Of a stretch of DNA of 64,000 nucleotides, positions 25,966 through 34,934 are shown in pieces. The notes under the pieces were generated by a model. The model was not told the origin of the DNA. It searched no databases and saw only the letters and a program-made list of their open reading frames with translations. Source of the stretch: Roseburia hominis (lineage in GTDB: Bacteria; Bacillota; Clostridia; Lachnospirales; Lachnospiraceae); the NCBI GenBank assembly GCA_040702975.1, contig CP159990.1, forward strand, positions 3,038,001 through 3,102,000, written 5' to 3'. Position numbers and translations under genes: made by a program. Each line of letters opens with the position of its first letter. Within the stretch, counting starts at the first letter, position 1.

Positions 25966-27174
25966 CTACATTCGCAGGATTCTCCTTTTTTCGCTCCATT
26001 CATTCAACACAATACCTGCCACATTTCCGCCTGTCTCTGATACCTCTTTTATAACGTGCGCCACCTTTATTCCATCTTCTTTATCCATTCCCATAACTAA
26101 AATAACCTCATCACATAAAGCACAAAGACGTTTGGTTATGCTATGTTCTCCAAGTTCTTTCATATCAAAAACTATATAATCATAATTCTCTTTATAAACC
26201 TCAAGTAAATTTATAAATTCAGGACAATATACTATTCTTTCAATATCAGAAGACTTTCCAAATACTACTGTTTTCTTATTTTCAAAATTCCGGTAAGATT
26301 TACTCTCCATACGTTTAAGTTCTTCTTCAACTTCATATGAATTATTTATAGCATCACCAATAGAAAACATAAGTATTTTTTTCCCCGCTCTTTCTAAACT
26401 ATCCATAAGTAGCTGAGATACATAAGTTTTCCCAATTCTGCTTCCTATACTCGTTATTCCCCAAACAGATTCTCCCGACTGCAAAATTCTTTCTCTTATC
26501 TTATCCACATCATTTTTCTGCTTATCCCGCGATCTATGGATAACACTAAAACATTGCAAATTCGTATAAAACTCTACATCATCTTCATTCCGCACTTTTC
26601 TATCAAGTACAAACCATACAAACAAAAAAACAATTACCAAAATAGCTCCTACAAAAGCCCCCAACATAACTTTTATTATAAGGCTATTTCTACTATTTGA
26701 CACATTTACTCTATCCGTTAATACTTCAACATTAAGACTATCATCATCAAATTTTTCCCGCATCCACGTCTCTGATTCATTAATAAATTTTTCAAGCATT
26801 TCTTTATCAGCAACAACTTCTCTATCAGCCGGAACCGTTAAATTAATCGTATAACAACTAGACGAAACCTCAACCTCAATGTTATTCAATCTTTCTTGCT
26901 CCTCTGGGGTAAACGCGTTAGATAAACTTAGCGCATTTCCTTTGAGCAAACCTTGATATGCATCAAAATATATAACTCGCTTCGTCTCCAAATTTTCATT
27001 CTCTGACTTTTCCAAATCATAAACTAAATATACTTTTTTAGTCAAAACATTTTCTTTCGACTCATTCATTAAAATTCCTACCACTCCCCCTAATAATATA
27101 GCGACAGCGACAACTAACCACATGTTTTTAATATACATCTTAAGCATTTTCTTAAAATCAAGATCTCGTTCCAT
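25966..27174 (-). CDS. Wzz/CpsC-like chain-length protein with kinase-like C-terminal domain
   Basis: A 402-residue single-chain protein. Two membrane helices (about 17-36 and 165-190) flank an extracytoplasmic region, the Wzz/CpsC layout. The cytoplasmic part resembles CpsD/BY-kinase: Walker A SIGSRIGKT (242-250) and a Walker-B-like IVFDM (334-338), but the usual proline-rich FDMPP/DxPP is replaced by FDMKEL and no tyrosine cluster ends the protein (it ends RRILRM). It may be a regulatory ATPase without autophosphorylation. Start ATG 27174 has GGAGGG upstream and overlaps the wzy gene by 17 bp. It sets polymer length together with Wzy. Confidence 0.8.
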   Translation of the reverse strand: MERDLDFKKMLKMYIKNMWLVVAVAILLGGVVGILMNESKENVLTKKVYLVYDLEKSENENLETKRVIYFDAYQGLLKGNALSLSNAFTPEEQERLNNIEVEVSSSCYTINLTVPADREVVADKEMLEKFINESETWMREKFDDDSLNVEVLTDRVNVSNSRNSLIIKVMLGAFVGAILVIVFLFVWFVLDRKVRNEDDVEFYTNLQCFSVIHRSRDKQKNDVDKIRERILQSGESVWGITSIGSRIGKTYVSQLLMDSLERAGKKILMFSIGDAINNSYEVEEELKRMESKSYRNFENKKTVVFGKSSDIERIVYCPEFINLLEVYKENYDYIVFDMKELGEHSITKRLCALCDEVILVMGMDKEDGIKVAHVIKEVSETGGNVAGIVLNEWSEKRRILRM

Positions 27175-28444
27175 AAATTTCCCTCCGTTTCGCATAATTA
27201 TCTATTACTACTAACCACATTACAATTGGTAAACACGAAAAAAGTATTTCACCTTTTATTTCAAACATAAAACATAGAAAAAAACTCCAAAAATATAAAG
27301 TACGTATTGCCACATCTTCTGTTCTTTTCAAAATATTCAATACTAAAACAAAATATAAACTCGCATATCTAATTACTGCAAATCCCAATCCGCCAAATAA
27401 TAACGGTCGCATAATTCCTGCATCAGTAGACATATAATACCCCTTAGCAACTGTATACATACCATCACCAAACAGTATTGTATCCTCTTTCGGAATAAAT
27501 AGCATTCTTTCTATTAGTACGTTCGAAGAACCCGTCTGTAACTTACCAGTTCTGAAAAATGTCACAAACAAATCAAATGCCCATTCAAACCAAATTTTTA
27601 TAGACTGATTTCTACTTTGCAGAATCAGCAACGCTATGCCTCCTGCAACACTACATATGATTGCTACGATTAATATTTTAGGTCTTTTCCACAAAATTTT
27701 TATAAGCAATACAGCCAATATTACTATTCCAAACAAAGAACCTATTCTGCCATAAAACAATGTGCCCAATAGCAAAAACATAGATCCACCTATCATGAAC
27801 CAAACATTTCTATTTTTCAACTTCTTTTCTATTAAAAAGTTATTAAAAATCATAGCTAACGCACACTTAAACGTATATTCAAATCCCGAAAATCCTGCCC
27901 AACCATATCTAGTAGTATATCGAGCATCTTGTGCCAATATTTTAGTTTCTTCGCTCTCTTTTATTAGTTCAAAAGCCAACTCTTTCACAGCTGGCATCAC
28001 CACCATTATGATTGTACTACAAATATATAAATAACAAGAAAAAACAAAATATTTCATGAAAGTCTCTTTTGTAGCTTTAGGAATATATTTAACTATGACC
28101 ATCACTATAAATAACATTCGCATAATAATTTTAACCATTGTCATTATAGCGTCTGAAAAATACGTAAAATCGTTCGTTCCCTTCAAAACGGGTATCAATA
28201 TACTTAAGCATATCAACACAAACAAAAATCCCACTGTCCCTAAAATTTCTGTATATACAAGTGCATTTACTATCCTTTTTAAGTAATTTAGATTACATAC
28301 TATAAACAATAAAGGAATCCCATATGCCCAAACATATAGCAAAACACTCCCTTTTACTGTAATGAACGGGAAAAAATGATACGCACACAAAAGTAACACC
28401 CATATATTAAACTCTCCTTTTTCCCAATATATCTGTCTCGTCAC
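27158..28444 (-). CDS. Wzy-like polysaccharide polymerase
   Basis: A 428-residue protein with roughly 11-12 hydrophobic segments and a large external loop around 285-345 containing Arg residues (SSNVLIERMLFIP), the pattern of O-antigen/capsule polymerases. Wzy proteins share almost no sequence, so the call rests on topology and on its place between glycosyltransferases and the Wzz-like gene. The gene is very AT-rich. It begins 4 bp after the GT4 stop. Confidence 0.75.
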   Translation of the reverse strand: MTRQIYWEKGEFNIWVLLLCAYHFFPFITVKGSVLLYVWAYGIPLLFIVCNLNYLKRIVNALVYTEILGTVGFLFVLICLSILIPVLKGTNDFTYFSDAIMTMVKIIMRMLFIVMVIVKYIPKATKETFMKYFVFSCYLYICSTIIMVVMPAVKELAFELIKESEETKILAQDARYTTRYGWAGFSGFEYTFKCALAMIFNNFLIEKKLKNRNVWFMIGGSMFLLLGTLFYGRIGSLFGIVILAVLLIKILWKRPKILIVAIICSVAGGIALLILQSRNQSIKIWFEWAFDLFVTFFRTGKLQTGSSNVLIERMLFIPKEDTILFGDGMYTVAKGYYMSTDAGIMRPLLFGGLGFAVIRYASLYFVLVLNILKRTEDVAIRTLYFWSFFLCFMFEIKGEILFSCLPIVMWLVVIDNYAKRREIYGTRS

Positions 28445-28448
28445 CCAC

Positions 28449-29549
28449 TCACCTCTTTGTTAAACTTTCAATCAACTCATCCCATTGTTCCATAATCTTC
28501 CTCTTTGAAAATTGTTCCAAATTCTCTTTACTTCTTAACGCCATTTCAACCCGCAACGCTTCATTACAAATCAGCATTTCAATAGCCTTTTCCATCTCCT
28601 TCAAATCCATCTCTTGTATTAGCACCCCATCTACCCCATCTCTAATAATTTCTCTCGGGCCACTCACAACATCAAAGCTAACACAGGGAAGAGAATTCGC
28701 CTTCGCTTCTATTAATACCAACGGTAATCCTTCTCTTCTAGAAGTAAGAACGAATAGTGCCCCTTGTCCATAAATTTCAGAGACATCAGCAACTTCTCCC
28801 TTTAAAAAGACCTGTTCTTGCAAATTATTCTTCAATATGTCCTTCTGAATCTCAGAAAATGTTTCCCCATCGCCATAAATATACCATTTCCAATCTGGAT
28901 ACTTTCCCAAAACTACTTTCGCAATCCTAATAAGGAGGTCGTATCCTTTTTCTGGACTAAACCGCCCCACAGAAAGAATCACCTTGGAGGATTTATCATA
29001 ACATTTACTAGCCTTTTCCAAAACTTTATCGTCAATGCTATTATATATATAACTCACTTTGGTTTTGGGCAAACAGAAATACTTCTGATAGTCAAGTGCA
29101 TTGCTATATGTTAATGTTACAACTTTATCTGACATCATAGCAGCTCCCCACCGCACAAAAGTAATTTTCTTTTCATGCCATCTGCTCATTAATGCTTCGT
29201 GATCACAAAATATATATTTGCATTTTCTTCTATACGTCATAAGAAGTACAGGTAAAGCCACTTGAAATCCCATCAAAAATACTATGTCTATTTTATTCTC
29301 TTTTAAGAAAATGTTTAATACTTTTTTCCCTTTCGTAACAACCTCTCTTCCTCTGCACTCCCTTTTTATAATATAAGTTACTCCCTTTATTTCAGGCTTC
29401 AATATTGGACATGCTTTTCCTCTGCCTTTAACCAAAGAAACTATATACACTTCATATTTTTTGCAAAACTCATTAGCTAAAGTACTGGCAACTTGGTTTA
29501 TGCCTCCTAAAACACTCATATCCCATACAATCAATGCTATTTTTTTCAT
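28449..29549 (-). CDS. Family 4 glycosyltransferase
   Basis: A 366-residue GT-B enzyme. The N-terminal domain has the glycine loop GGINQVASTLA; the C-terminal donor domain has VGRFSPEKGYDLLI, the YGDGE turn and the EX7E motif in SRREGLPLVLIEAKA. It is a retaining glycosyltransferase of the repeat-unit assembly line. It is 8 bp from the GT2 gene upstream and 4 bp from wzy downstream. Confidence 0.93.
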   Translation of the reverse strand: MKKIALIVWDMSVLGGINQVASTLANEFCKKYEVYIVSLVKGRGKACPILKPEIKGVTYIIKRECRGREVVTKGKKVLNIFLKENKIDIVFLMGFQVALPVLLMTYRRKCKYIFCDHEALMSRWHEKKITFVRWGAAMMSDKVVTLTYSNALDYQKYFCLPKTKVSYIYNSIDDKVLEKASKCYDKSSKVILSVGRFSPEKGYDLLIRIAKVVLGKYPDWKWYIYGDGETFSEIQKDILKNNLQEQVFLKGEVADVSEIYGQGALFVLTSRREGLPLVLIEAKANSLPCVSFDVVSGPREIIRDGVDGVLIQEMDLKEMEKAIEMLICNEALRVEMALRSKENLEQFSKRKIMEQWDELIESLTKR

Positions 29550-29557
29550 TCTATTCC

Positions 29558-30616
29558 TTATTTTATCCTGTCAAACGCTGTTTTCGATTTAGTCTGTAAC
29601 AAATATATAGTTTTGCCAAATAAAAGTACAAGTATCGGTTGTCTGCTTTTAAATACTAAATTACAAACTTTTTCTTGCTTTGACAGTCCTTTCGCATTTT
29701 TGATAGCTTCCTTTGAATATTTACTATTAATAAGAGTTTTCGCTTTTTTGTATTGTTCTTTAAAACTATAATTACCTTGAGGTGAGCAATTTCTCACAAC
29801 CCCGGCAATTGCATGCTTAATATATATATTTGCAATTTGTGTCTTAACATTACCTCGATATACCCGATTTTTTATCGCTAATTCTCTGATATATTTAAAT
29901 CTTAATTCCATAATTTGCAAAAAGTCGGGCAAAAACTTTTGGGTCAATGCATCTTTTGATGCTTTAACATAATGATATCCGGCATAATCAACTACACTTA
30001 ATGTTGAAATTCGATTCCACAGCAAAGCATTAAATATAAAATCCTCAATTAAAACCTGATTAGAGAACATTAATTCATTTTCGAGGATCAGCTTTCTTTT
30101 ATATAATTTATTCCACGTATAGGCAAACATTTTAGCAGTATCGACATATGCAGCCTGCGCAATAATATCCTCTTTTTTATTCCAGCAACCAGCTCCCATA
30201 CGTACACTTCTGGTAATATTTGTTCTCTCCCTTTCCTCATCCATTGTATCGTGTTTATATCCGGTCACAATTAAATCGGAGTGTTTTCCTTCTCGATATA
30301 AAGTTTCAAAATATTCCTTTTCTACCCAATCATCAGCATCCACAAACCCTATATATTCGCCCCGGGCAAGCTTAAGTGCAGAGTTGCGCCCCGCACTCAA
30401 ACCTTCATTTACGTCCTTTTCAATAATACGAATTCTTGAATCCTTAAGAGCTAATTGCCTTAGCACTTCTCTTGTGGCATCTTTACTGCCATCCTCCACA
30501 GCAATAATCTCAATGTTCGTCAATGTTTGTGCCAATATGCTTTCAATACAGTTCGCGACAACTTTTTCCGCATTATATGCAGGTACGACCACGCTAATTG
30601 CAATCTGACTTTCCAT
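29558..30616 (-). CDS. Family 2 glycosyltransferase
   Basis: A 352-residue GT-A enzyme with ISVVVPAYNAEKVVANCIESIL, VEDGSKD, SAGRNSAL and the metal-binding GFVDADDW. A basic C-terminal tail ends ...KTAFDRIK. Its start codon overlaps the preceding glycosyltransferase stop by one base, so the two are coupled. Acceptor and donor unknown. Confidence 0.92.
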   Translation of the reverse strand: MESQIAISVVVPAYNAEKVVANCIESILAQTLTNIEIIAVEDGSKDATREVLRQLALKDSRIRIIEKDVNEGLSAGRNSALKLARGEYIGFVDADDWVEKEYFETLYREGKHSDLIVTGYKHDTMDEERERTNITRSVRMGAGCWNKKEDIIAQAAYVDTAKMFAYTWNKLYKRKLILENELMFSNQVLIEDFIFNALLWNRISTLSVVDYAGYHYVKASKDALTQKFLPDFLQIMELRFKYIRELAIKNRVYRGNVKTQIANIYIKHAIAGVVRNCSPQGNYSFKEQYKKAKTLINSKYSKEAIKNAKGLSKQEKVCNLVFKSRQPILVLLFGKTIYLLQTKSKTAFDRIK

Positions 30617-31677
30617 TATCTTCCTACCTTCAATTTTGTAAATAGTTTTGTATTCTTAGTCTTAACATATGTGATTACTTTAGCTTCCCAATATGTCAGC
30701 ATAACGCTTTTCCATCGGATTGGTAACAGCATAATCTTCATATACACTGATCTTGCCTTAGCAATCCTCACCATTTTCCCAACTCTGGGATTTGCCAACA
30801 TTTTTTTAATTTCTCTCCGCTTCTCTTTTGGTGACATCGTACATTTCGGATTGGTAATATTCTCCACACAGCCAATAAAACGTTCAATATAACGTCTTGC
30901 AATCATCTCTACACTGGCTGCATCCTTTATTCTCCATTCTTTGTACAAATTCACCATCCAGCCATGTTCTTCTTCTCTTTTTTCATACATGCCGGGACGA
31001 TAAGCCGCTGTTTCAGATTCTGTCCGTGCGCGCAAAAAATGATAATATTGCTTACTTGTCACAGTAACCCGCTCCACATGCTTTACGATGCTCACATTGA
31101 ATGGAAAATCATCCCAAAAGGTTGTAGGGAATCTTAAATTATTCTCCAATATGTAGCGAGATTCATATAATTTATTCCATGGCGTATACAACAGATTTTT
31201 GTCAAACAGCTTGTACGCATTACGCCTAAATGCCTCTTTATTCGGGTATACTGCATCTTCAACTGCATAAACATCTGTCAAATACTCATCTTTATTATAA
31301 TACGTATCTATATAGAACCCGGCCACAACCAACTGTGCATTATCTCTTTTGGCCAATAAATACATATCCTCCAGCATTGTAGGCTCCGCCCAATCATCTG
31401 AATCCAGGAAATACATGTATTCCCCCTTTGCCATTTCAATAGCCAGATTACGCGCACTCGGTGCTCCTCCATTTTCTTTATGAATCACCTTTATCCTCTC
31501 ATCATGTTCAGCATAACTATCGCAGATCTCCCCACTTTTATCAGGTGTGCCATCATCAACAATCAGGAACTCCCATTCCTTCAATGTCTGGGCCTGAATA
31601 CTTTCAATAGCCTTTCCCACATATTCTTCCACTTTATAAACCGGCATAATTATACTAACTTTAATATCGTTACTCAT
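30616..31677 (-). CDS. Family 2 glycosyltransferase
   Basis: A 353-residue GT-A enzyme: VSIIMPVYKVEEYVGKAIESI, VDDGTPDKSGE, SARNLAI and the metal site YFLDSDDW. It is the first glycosyltransferase after the initiating transferase (11 bp gap), so it may add the second sugar. The flanking sequence is AT-rich like the rest of the locus. Confidence 0.92.
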   Translation of the reverse strand: MSNDIKVSIIMPVYKVEEYVGKAIESIQAQTLKEWEFLIVDDGTPDKSGEICDSYAEHDERIKVIHKENGGAPSARNLAIEMAKGEYMYFLDSDDWAEPTMLEDMYLLAKRDNAQLVVAGFYIDTYYNKDEYLTDVYAVEDAVYPNKEAFRRNAYKLFDKNLLYTPWNKLYESRYILENNLRFPTTFWDDFPFNVSIVKHVERVTVTSKQYYHFLRARTESETAAYRPGMYEKREEEHGWMVNLYKEWRIKDAASVEMIARRYIERFIGCVENITNPKCTMSPKEKRREIKKMLANPRVGKMVRIAKARSVYMKIMLLPIRWKSVMLTYWEAKVITYVKTKNTKLFTKLKVGR

Positions 31678-31688
31678 AAATTCTCTCC

Positions 31689-33080
31689 TTATTCATCCTC
31701 TTTTTCATTGATCGGCACAAAAACATATTGTTTATCCGTACCATCTTTGTGAAACGCTTCCGTACTATCAGATTTCAAAAGAACAATTGCGGTCTGAAAC
31801 AAAAGCTGAATATCTTTAAAAACACTATAATTCTCGATATACATCATGTCCATCATCAACTTGTCCTTTGGCGAAGTGTTATACTTTCCTGAAATCTGCG
31901 CATATCCTGTTAACCCTGCTTTCACTCGAAGCCTATACCTGAATTCCGGAAGCTCCTCTGTATAAGCATTCACATTTTCTATCATTTCCGGTCTCGGTCC
32001 GACAAAACTCATATCTCCTTTCAAAATATTCAATAGCTGAGGCAGCTCGTCCATACGTATTTTTCTTAAAATTTTTCCTGGAACTGTAATTCGATCGTCA
32101 TCATCAGTCACGGATCGGTTCTCAACATTTTCTTTCATTGTTCGAAACTTATAAACCCAAAAGATATTTCCATTAATTGTAGCCCGTTTCTGTTTGAACA
32201 GAATACTTCCTCCATCATATGCTTTTATTGCTACGGCACTTATAATCCATATAGGAGACGTAACCAGGCCCATTAATATAGATAAACCGATATCCATACA
32301 GCGTTTTATGATTCTTTCCTCCATAGTAAGACCTTTGACATTATAATTTAACATAGAAATATCGTCCAACAAATAATATTCCGAGCTCATTTCAATAACA
32401 TCTTCAATCTCTGGATTAAAATATACATTTTTACGCGTCCGATAACAATAATTCGTAATTTCGCCTCTAAACTGCAACGGAATATTATACAAAAAGACAG
32501 TATCGGCATCTTTAATTTTGCTAAATAATAACTTATCTTTATAATCTAAGACCCCTACTATTGCATACTGCTTTTTAAATTTCATGACTCCTCGTACAAT
32601 CGCATCCAGACTTTCTTGAGAAGAGGTGATAACATAACACTTTTCTGGATCATGAATACGAAAAAACAAAGCATTACCTGCATAGGCAAATATTATAATG
32701 ACAAGAATTTGTAATACCATAGCCAGTAACAATGCTCTCACACTAACAAAGCGGAAAGCATACACACTCGGAGTGATAGTGTTCATGATCATCAACTGCG
32801 CATAAGTAATAATGTCCGTAAATAATACTGCCAAAGACATGGAATAAATAATGGGCTTACTCTTCCTCCTCCCCACATCATATTTTCCATAAATAGTCAA
32901 AAACAAAAGTCCCACAATAATAAACGTACTGAGCGTTATGCCCATTGTTCTTGACAGCTTCACCAACGCCTGATTTTCCTGTGAAAGCAAAATCATAAAA
33001 ATTGCCATTAAAATAATATACAAACACATTTTTATAAAAAGCCACAACATTGACTCGAATCGTCTTAATCTTTTATGCAT
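31689..33080 (-). CDS. Polyprenyl glycosylphosphotransferase (initiating enzyme)
   Basis: A 463-residue membrane enzyme of the WbaP/CpsE type that transfers a sugar-1-phosphate onto undecaprenyl phosphate and so starts the repeat unit. Four N-terminal membrane helices and a CoA-binding-like middle domain (CYVITSSQESLDAI...) precede the catalytic bacterial-transferase domain: KRCMDIGLSI, LFKQKRA, VYKFRTMKE, RMDELPQLLNIL, SFVGPRPEM and KAGLTGYAQISG. The ATG at 33080 is chosen for AGGTGG 6 nt upstream; the frame is open further but without an SD. It is the first gene of the operon, with promoter 33112-33140. Confidence 0.95.
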   Translation of the reverse strand: MHKRLRRFESMLWLFIKMCLYIILMAIFMILLSQENQALVKLSRTMGITLSTFIIVGLLFLTIYGKYDVGRRKSKPIIYSMSLAVLFTDIITYAQLMIMNTITPSVYAFRFVSVRALLLAMVLQILVIIIFAYAGNALFFRIHDPEKCYVITSSQESLDAIVRGVMKFKKQYAIVGVLDYKDKLLFSKIKDADTVFLYNIPLQFRGEITNYCYRTRKNVYFNPEIEDVIEMSSEYYLLDDISMLNYNVKGLTMEERIIKRCMDIGLSILMGLVTSPIWIISAVAIKAYDGGSILFKQKRATINGNIFWVYKFRTMKENVENRSVTDDDDRITVPGKILRKIRMDELPQLLNILKGDMSFVGPRPEMIENVNAYTEELPEFRYRLRVKAGLTGYAQISGKYNTSPKDKLMMDMMYIENYSVFKDIQLLFQTAIVLLKSDSTEAFHKDGTDKQYVFVPINEKEDE

Positions 33081-33111
33081 AGTACACCACCTACATCGCT
33101 TAATCTCTATC

Positions 33112-33140
33112 ATTATATATGATATTACATTTTTCTGCAA
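33112..33140 (-). promoter_or_regulatory. Promoter of the polysaccharide operon
   Basis: TTGCAG (33135-33140), 17-nt spacer, TATAAT (33112-33117) on the minus strand. The IS30-family element is inserted only ~28 bp upstream of the -35 (12 bp to the target duplication), so native upstream control sequence has been displaced. Confidence 0.75.
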
Positions 33141-33152
33141 CTTTTTATGCTA

Positions 33153-33167
33153 TATAAGATAACTCCC
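33153..33167. repeat. Target-site duplication of the IS element, left copy
   Basis: TATAAGATAACTCCC, identical to 34865-34879 on the other side of the element. Confidence 0.8.
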
Positions 33168-34864
33168 TAAATTGCAAAAGTAAATTCCACCTACTTTTTC
33201 TTTGATAGAAGTTACTTTTGCATAGGTTGAATTTAGTCCTGCATACGTATTATGATGGTTTTATTCCTGACAGCAGTAGAAGGAGACATCATGAGTAAAC
33301 ATATCCCAGGAAACCATAAACATCTTACTACCGCAGACAGACTTTATATTGAACGCCAGTTGAATGCAGGGGCTTCTTTTAAGGAGATTGCTTGTTACCT
33401 CTGCAAAGATCCCAGTACCATATCCAAAGAGGTGCGTTCTCACCGTCTATCCGATTTCTATCCAGGCAAAGGACTCTTCCTGAATGCTAAAAATTTCTGC
33501 GTCCACCGTTTCCATTGCCAAAAAAAGAATGTCTGCAGAAAAATCATTCTCTGCGATACGAAATGTTCTTCCTGCCCCTCCTGCAACCAGCACTGTAAGG
33601 ATTTTGTGAAGGAACGCTGTAACAGACTTGACCGGGCTCCCTATGTCTGCAATGGTTGCGATAAGACCCATGTCCGTTGTACCGTTCCTCATAAATACCA
33701 TTACGATGCTCTCTTTGCAGACCGCAAATACCGCGAAATGCTTCGCGATTCCAGGTCTGGTATTAACCTTTCAAAAAAGGAACTCCACCACATTGATGAG
33801 GTCGTTACCCCTCTGATCTGGCAGGGCCATTCTCCCTATCAGATCGTTGTGGAACATCCGGAACTGGGGCTTTCCGTACGCTCCATTTACCAATACATAG
33901 AACTCGGACTGCTTACCGGACGCAACATCGACCTGAAACGGAAAGTGAAGTTCAAGGCACGCAAGTGCCACAAAACTCAGATTACAGACCGGCAGGTGTT
34001 TTCCGGCCGCCTCTACAGTGATTTCCTCCAACTCCCTCCCACGCACGTAGTTGAAATGGATACCGTTAAGTCTTCGCGGGATTCTAAAAAATGTATCCTG
34101 ACATTCTACTTCCGGGACGAGAAACTGTTCCTTGCCTATCTCTTGAACCGATGCACCAAAGGCGCTGTCCGTGCTGTTTTTGACCGTCTGGAAGCACGGC
34201 TCGGCACGGAAACATTCCGCATCCTGTTTGAAACGGTCCTGACAGACCGGGGCGGTGAATTCGGTGATCCACTGGCCCTGGAAACCGGCATGGATGGCAG
34301 CCAGCGTACTAATATTTATTATTGCGATCCCATGCGCAGCGGTCAGAAAGGTGGCGTTGAAAATGTTCACACAAAACTACGTGAGATTCTTCCGAAGGGT
34401 ACCAGCTTCGAATATCTGACGCAATGGGACCTGAACCTGATTGTAAATAACATCGATTCGGTTCCGCGCCAGAGCCTGCTCGGCCTTACTCCATATCAGG
34501 CGGTAAAGGAAAACTTCGGTATGGATATCTTGGCAACACTTCAGCTCAAGCCTGTCAATCCAGAAAAGATCGTCCTGACGCCTGAGCTGATTAAGTAACC
34601 CATAAACCCAAACAAAAAATCTGCTGTTAGGTAATTCTGCTTTTAAATCTTCATAAAAAATAAACAAAGCTAATAGAATTTAGTCCTGCACACGACATTT
34701 CCTGTTGGCTTGTTTGCCATACCCTATTTTAGAATATTTGTTTGGATTAGAATCTATTATAACCCATTTTTTCGTCCTATGCTCAAAAAAAGTTTAAAAA
34801 AACAGCAGATTTTAAAGGCGGGTAGAATTTACTCCTGCACTGGAATTTACTTTTGCAATTAAGG
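33168..34864 (+). mobile_element. IS30-family insertion sequence with long target duplication
   Basis: About 1.7 kb, bounded by a 15-bp direct repeat. Perfect 20-bp terminal inverted repeats lie at 33170-33189 and 34841-34860 (AATTGCAAAAGTAAATTCCA and its complement), just inside slightly ragged tips. Inside both ends are extra copies of the motif GAATTTA(G/C)T(C/T)(C/T)TGCA at 33208, 33229, 34676 and 34825, probable transposase sites. It holds one intact transposase, so it may still be active. Its base composition is less AT-rich than the locus it interrupts. Long duplications are unusual in IS30 but are known for the IS1630 branch. Confidence 0.9.
33291..34598 (+). CDS. IS30-family transposase
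   Basis: A 435-residue protein. The N-terminal helix-turn-helix reads HLTTADRLYIERQLNAGAS and DPSTISKEVRSHR; a Cys-rich stretch follows (CSSCPSCNQHC); then a second HTH (GHSPYQIVVEHPELGLSVRSIYQYI) and the DDE core with Asp in VVEMDTVKS, Asp in VLTDRGGEF and Glu in GGVENVHTKLRE. The start is ATG 33291 with AGAAGGAG upstream, not the earlier in-frame ATG at 33252. Length and motif order are complete, so the element looks functional. Confidence 0.95.
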   Translation: MSKHIPGNHKHLTTADRLYIERQLNAGASFKEIACYLCKDPSTISKEVRSHRLSDFYPGKGLFLNAKNFCVHRFHCQKKNVCRKIILCDTKCSSCPSCNQHCKDFVKERCNRLDRAPYVCNGCDKTHVRCTVPHKYHYDALFADRKYREMLRDSRSGINLSKKELHHIDEVVTPLIWQGHSPYQIVVEHPELGLSVRSIYQYIELGLLTGRNIDLKRKVKFKARKCHKTQITDRQVFSGRLYSDFLQLPPTHVVEMDTVKSSRDSKKCILTFYFRDEKLFLAYLLNRCTKGAVRAVFDRLEARLGTETFRILFETVLTDRGGEFGDPLALETGMDGSQRTNIYYCDPMRSGQKGGVENVHTKLREILPKGTSFEYLTQWDLNLIVNNIDSVPRQSLLGLTPYQAVKENFGMDILATLQLKPVNPEKIVLTPELIK

Positions 34865-34934
34865 TATAAGATAACTCCCCTGTCTTGCCAAAGTTTTATA
34901 CATTACAACAAAAAAAATAGTTATTACTTTGTTC
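34599..34934. other. Right end of the IS and short spacer (no gene)
   Basis: 34599-34864 is the non-coding right end of the IS, with two internal copies of the terminal motif and the inverted repeat. 34865-34879 is the right target duplication. The remaining 55 bp before the acyltransferase stop codon are AT-rich with no clear hairpin. Confidence 0.8.
34865..34879. repeat. Target-site duplication of the IS element, right copy
   Basis: TATAAGATAACTCCC, identical to 33153-33167. Confidence 0.8.
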
